This document shows, in pieces, positions 21,636 to 22,702 of a DNA stretch of 22,702 bases. The DNA is taken from the NCBI GenBank assembly GCA_001593925.1, contig LUCD01000016.1:1-22702 (forward strand). The letters run 5' to 3'. The first letter of the stretch is position 1, and each line of letters opens with the position of its first letter. Under the pieces are notes generated by a model, which ran no database searches, was not told the DNA's origin, and was given only the letters and a program-made list of their open reading frames with translations. The DNA comes from Candidatus Bathyarchaeota archaeon B26-1. GTDB taxonomy: Archaea > Thermoproteota > Bathyarchaeia > Bathyarchaeales > B26-1. The translations under genes and the position numbers were made by a program.

Positions 21636-22702
21636 ATGTCGCGGCTACTCTCGGGTTCAATTGGTAGGCTTCTATTGAGAAGCCTATTGACGACGTTGGC
21701 CATCATGATCGCGGCCTTCACGTTCCTCGGCTCCTTTATGAGCCTGGTTGGAGCCTACGGTCAGAACGCCTTGGAGGTTCATGTGAGCCGTATCATCCGC
21801 GTTGATGATGGAGGAGCCTTAACCATAAATGACACGATCACGGTCTCTAAGGGTGTGAACGGCTCCATTACCAGCCTCTCGAAGTTTCTAGTAGGGATTC
21901 CACGGGGCTTCGAGAGGAATTTAGTCAAGGTTTACGCCTACAACGGTTCCGTTAGATTGACCGTGCGGAACATCAGCTTCGGCAGGGCGGATATCCGCGG
22001 TTTTGAGGTTCTCTTCCCTAACGAGGTTAACCTAGACGATGTTGAGACCTACAGTTTCACAGTGATCTACGTCTTTTCAGGGCTTGTAAGCTCCGAGACC
22101 TCTCTGAGGTTCCGTTTTGAGTTCCCCAAGTATCCAACCTTAGAATACGAGGTTCAGTCTTACAATTTGACCGTCGTGTTACCTCCAGACGCCGAGGAGC
22201 CAGCTGGCTCTATACCCTTCAACGAGACTACGGATGGAGACTCCTTGATCCTGAAGTACAGCGAGGGAACCGTCTCGGCTTTTGCTAAAGACTCTGCGTG
22301 GGTGACCTTCAGCTCTGCAGACTTTAAACTGTTGGAGGTAAACGAGATGACTAGGAGAATCACTGTTGACGAGTTGGGTAACATAGCCGTCTCTGACCGT
22401 TACTACATAATAAACCGTGCCACCTCACCCGTCTTCAGACTCTCCCTACGCATACCGGGGAACGCTACCTCGATCTCGGCTCAGGACATCTACGGTTCAC
22501 TCAGGGTTGCGGTTAAGAGAACCTCAACCCACGTGGAAGTGGAGGTGTTTTTAAGGGAGGGTCTCAAAGAAGGCGGGAGGGTCAAACTGCTCATAGCTTA
22601 CAAGATTCCCAGCGGCCTATACCTTGAACACGAGGGTTGGGACGGCTACACATTAACGATGAAGCCCCTTACATACAATAACTGGTGGATTGTGGAGAAG
22701 CT
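21636..22702 (+). CDS. secreted or membrane-anchored beta-rich protein with internal repeat, ribophorin I-like (partial)
   Basis: An open frame from ATG 21636 (after GTGAGGAG) to the window edge, 355 codons so far. A hydrophobic segment at residues about 12-40 (TTLAIMIAAFTFLGSFMSLV) is a signal peptide or anchor. The rest is strand-rich with many N-x-S/T sites (NDT, NGS, NIS, NLT, NAT), as in exported archaeal glycoproteins. Two units share a pattern: RIIRVDDGGALTINDTITV early, and RRITVDELGNIAVSDRYYII later, each followed by an 'L.(I/V).IP' strand and a 'V.Y.G..R..V' strand. The second unit resembles ribophorin I (OST1) in feel, but I hold this weakly. It may share a transcript with the radical SAM gene. 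Confidence 0.7.
   Translation, partial: MSRLLSGSIGRLLLRSLLTTLAIMIAAFTFLGSFMSLVGAYGQNALEVHVSRIIRVDDGGALTINDTITVSKGVNGSITSLSKFLVGIPRGFERNLVKVYAYNGSVRLTVRNISFGRADIRGFEVLFPNEVNLDDVETYSFTVIYVFSGLVSSETSLRFRFEFPKYPTLEYEVQSYNLTVVLPPDAEEPAGSIPFNETTDGDSLILKYSEGTVSAFAKDSAWVTFSSADFKLLEVNEMTRRITVDELGNIAVSDRYYIINRATSPVFRLSLRIPGNATSISAQDIYGSLRVAVKRTSTHVEVEVFLREGLKEGGRVKLLIAYKIPSGLYLEHEGWDGYTLTMKPLTYNNWWIVEK

Noticed and set aside
1..22702. CRISPR arrays, insertion sequences, prophage or attachment sites
   Set aside because: No regularly spaced repeats, transposase motifs, integrase or tRNA genes were seen on either strand.

Overview
The window reads as a piece of an archaeal chromosome, most likely from the TACK side and perhaps a Bathyarchaeia-like anaerobe. 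Seen directly: TATA-like boxes about 25 bases before many start codons, leaders that are absent or very short, frequent TTG and GTG starts, ribosomal protein eS1, an archaeal-only DUF2095 protein, a UPF0282 metallo-hydrolase and a CdhA-type CO dehydrogenase subunit. There is no rRNA gene to fix the lineage, so the placement is inference. Coding density is high. I found no tRNA gene, insertion sequence or CRISPR array.

Layout. 1-1403 (minus) is the front part of cdhA, the CODH/ACS alpha subunit of the Wood-Ljungdahl pathway, cut by the window edge. 1701-2264 (minus) is a QueT-type transporter with a GC-rich hairpin in its leader, divergent from a small coiled-coil protein (2461-2694). 2695-3084 has no convincing gene but holds direct repeats and inverted repeats that look like a structured RNA. 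A URO-D-like protein (3085-4221) and a small putative DNA-binding protein (4324-4593) follow. 4633-8467 is a membrane module: a 914-residue UPF0182 protein and two small proteins that each end in one membrane helix. It runs into a tandem pair of amidohydrolase-fold proteins (8485-10019), the second of which has lost all metal ligands.

10025-10978 (minus) is a DHH phosphoesterase, divergent from an NAD(P)-dependent dehydrogenase of the 2,4-diaminopentanoate dehydrogenase type (to 12151), whose stop overlaps that of a convergent UPF0282 MBL-fold gene. 13273-14888 (minus) is CTP synthase pyrG, split by a frameshift that looks like a short deletion. Then come a bacterial-type phosphofructokinase with PPi-type specificity residues, a DUF4438 protein, a 38-codon remnant of a PfkB sugar kinase, serS, eS1, a nucleotidyltransferase, DUF2095, a radical SAM protein with a helix-hairpin-helix tail, and the start of a secreted beta-rich protein with an internal duplication faintly like ribophorin I.

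Together the genes suggest an anaerobe with CO2/acetyl-CoA metabolism and a pyrophosphate-saving glycolytic step. No single spectacular new system stands out. The best leads are the UPF0182 and tail-anchored protein operon, the split pyrG, the RNA-like repeats at 2760-2975, the active/inactive amidohydrolase pair and the ribophorin-like protein at the right edge.
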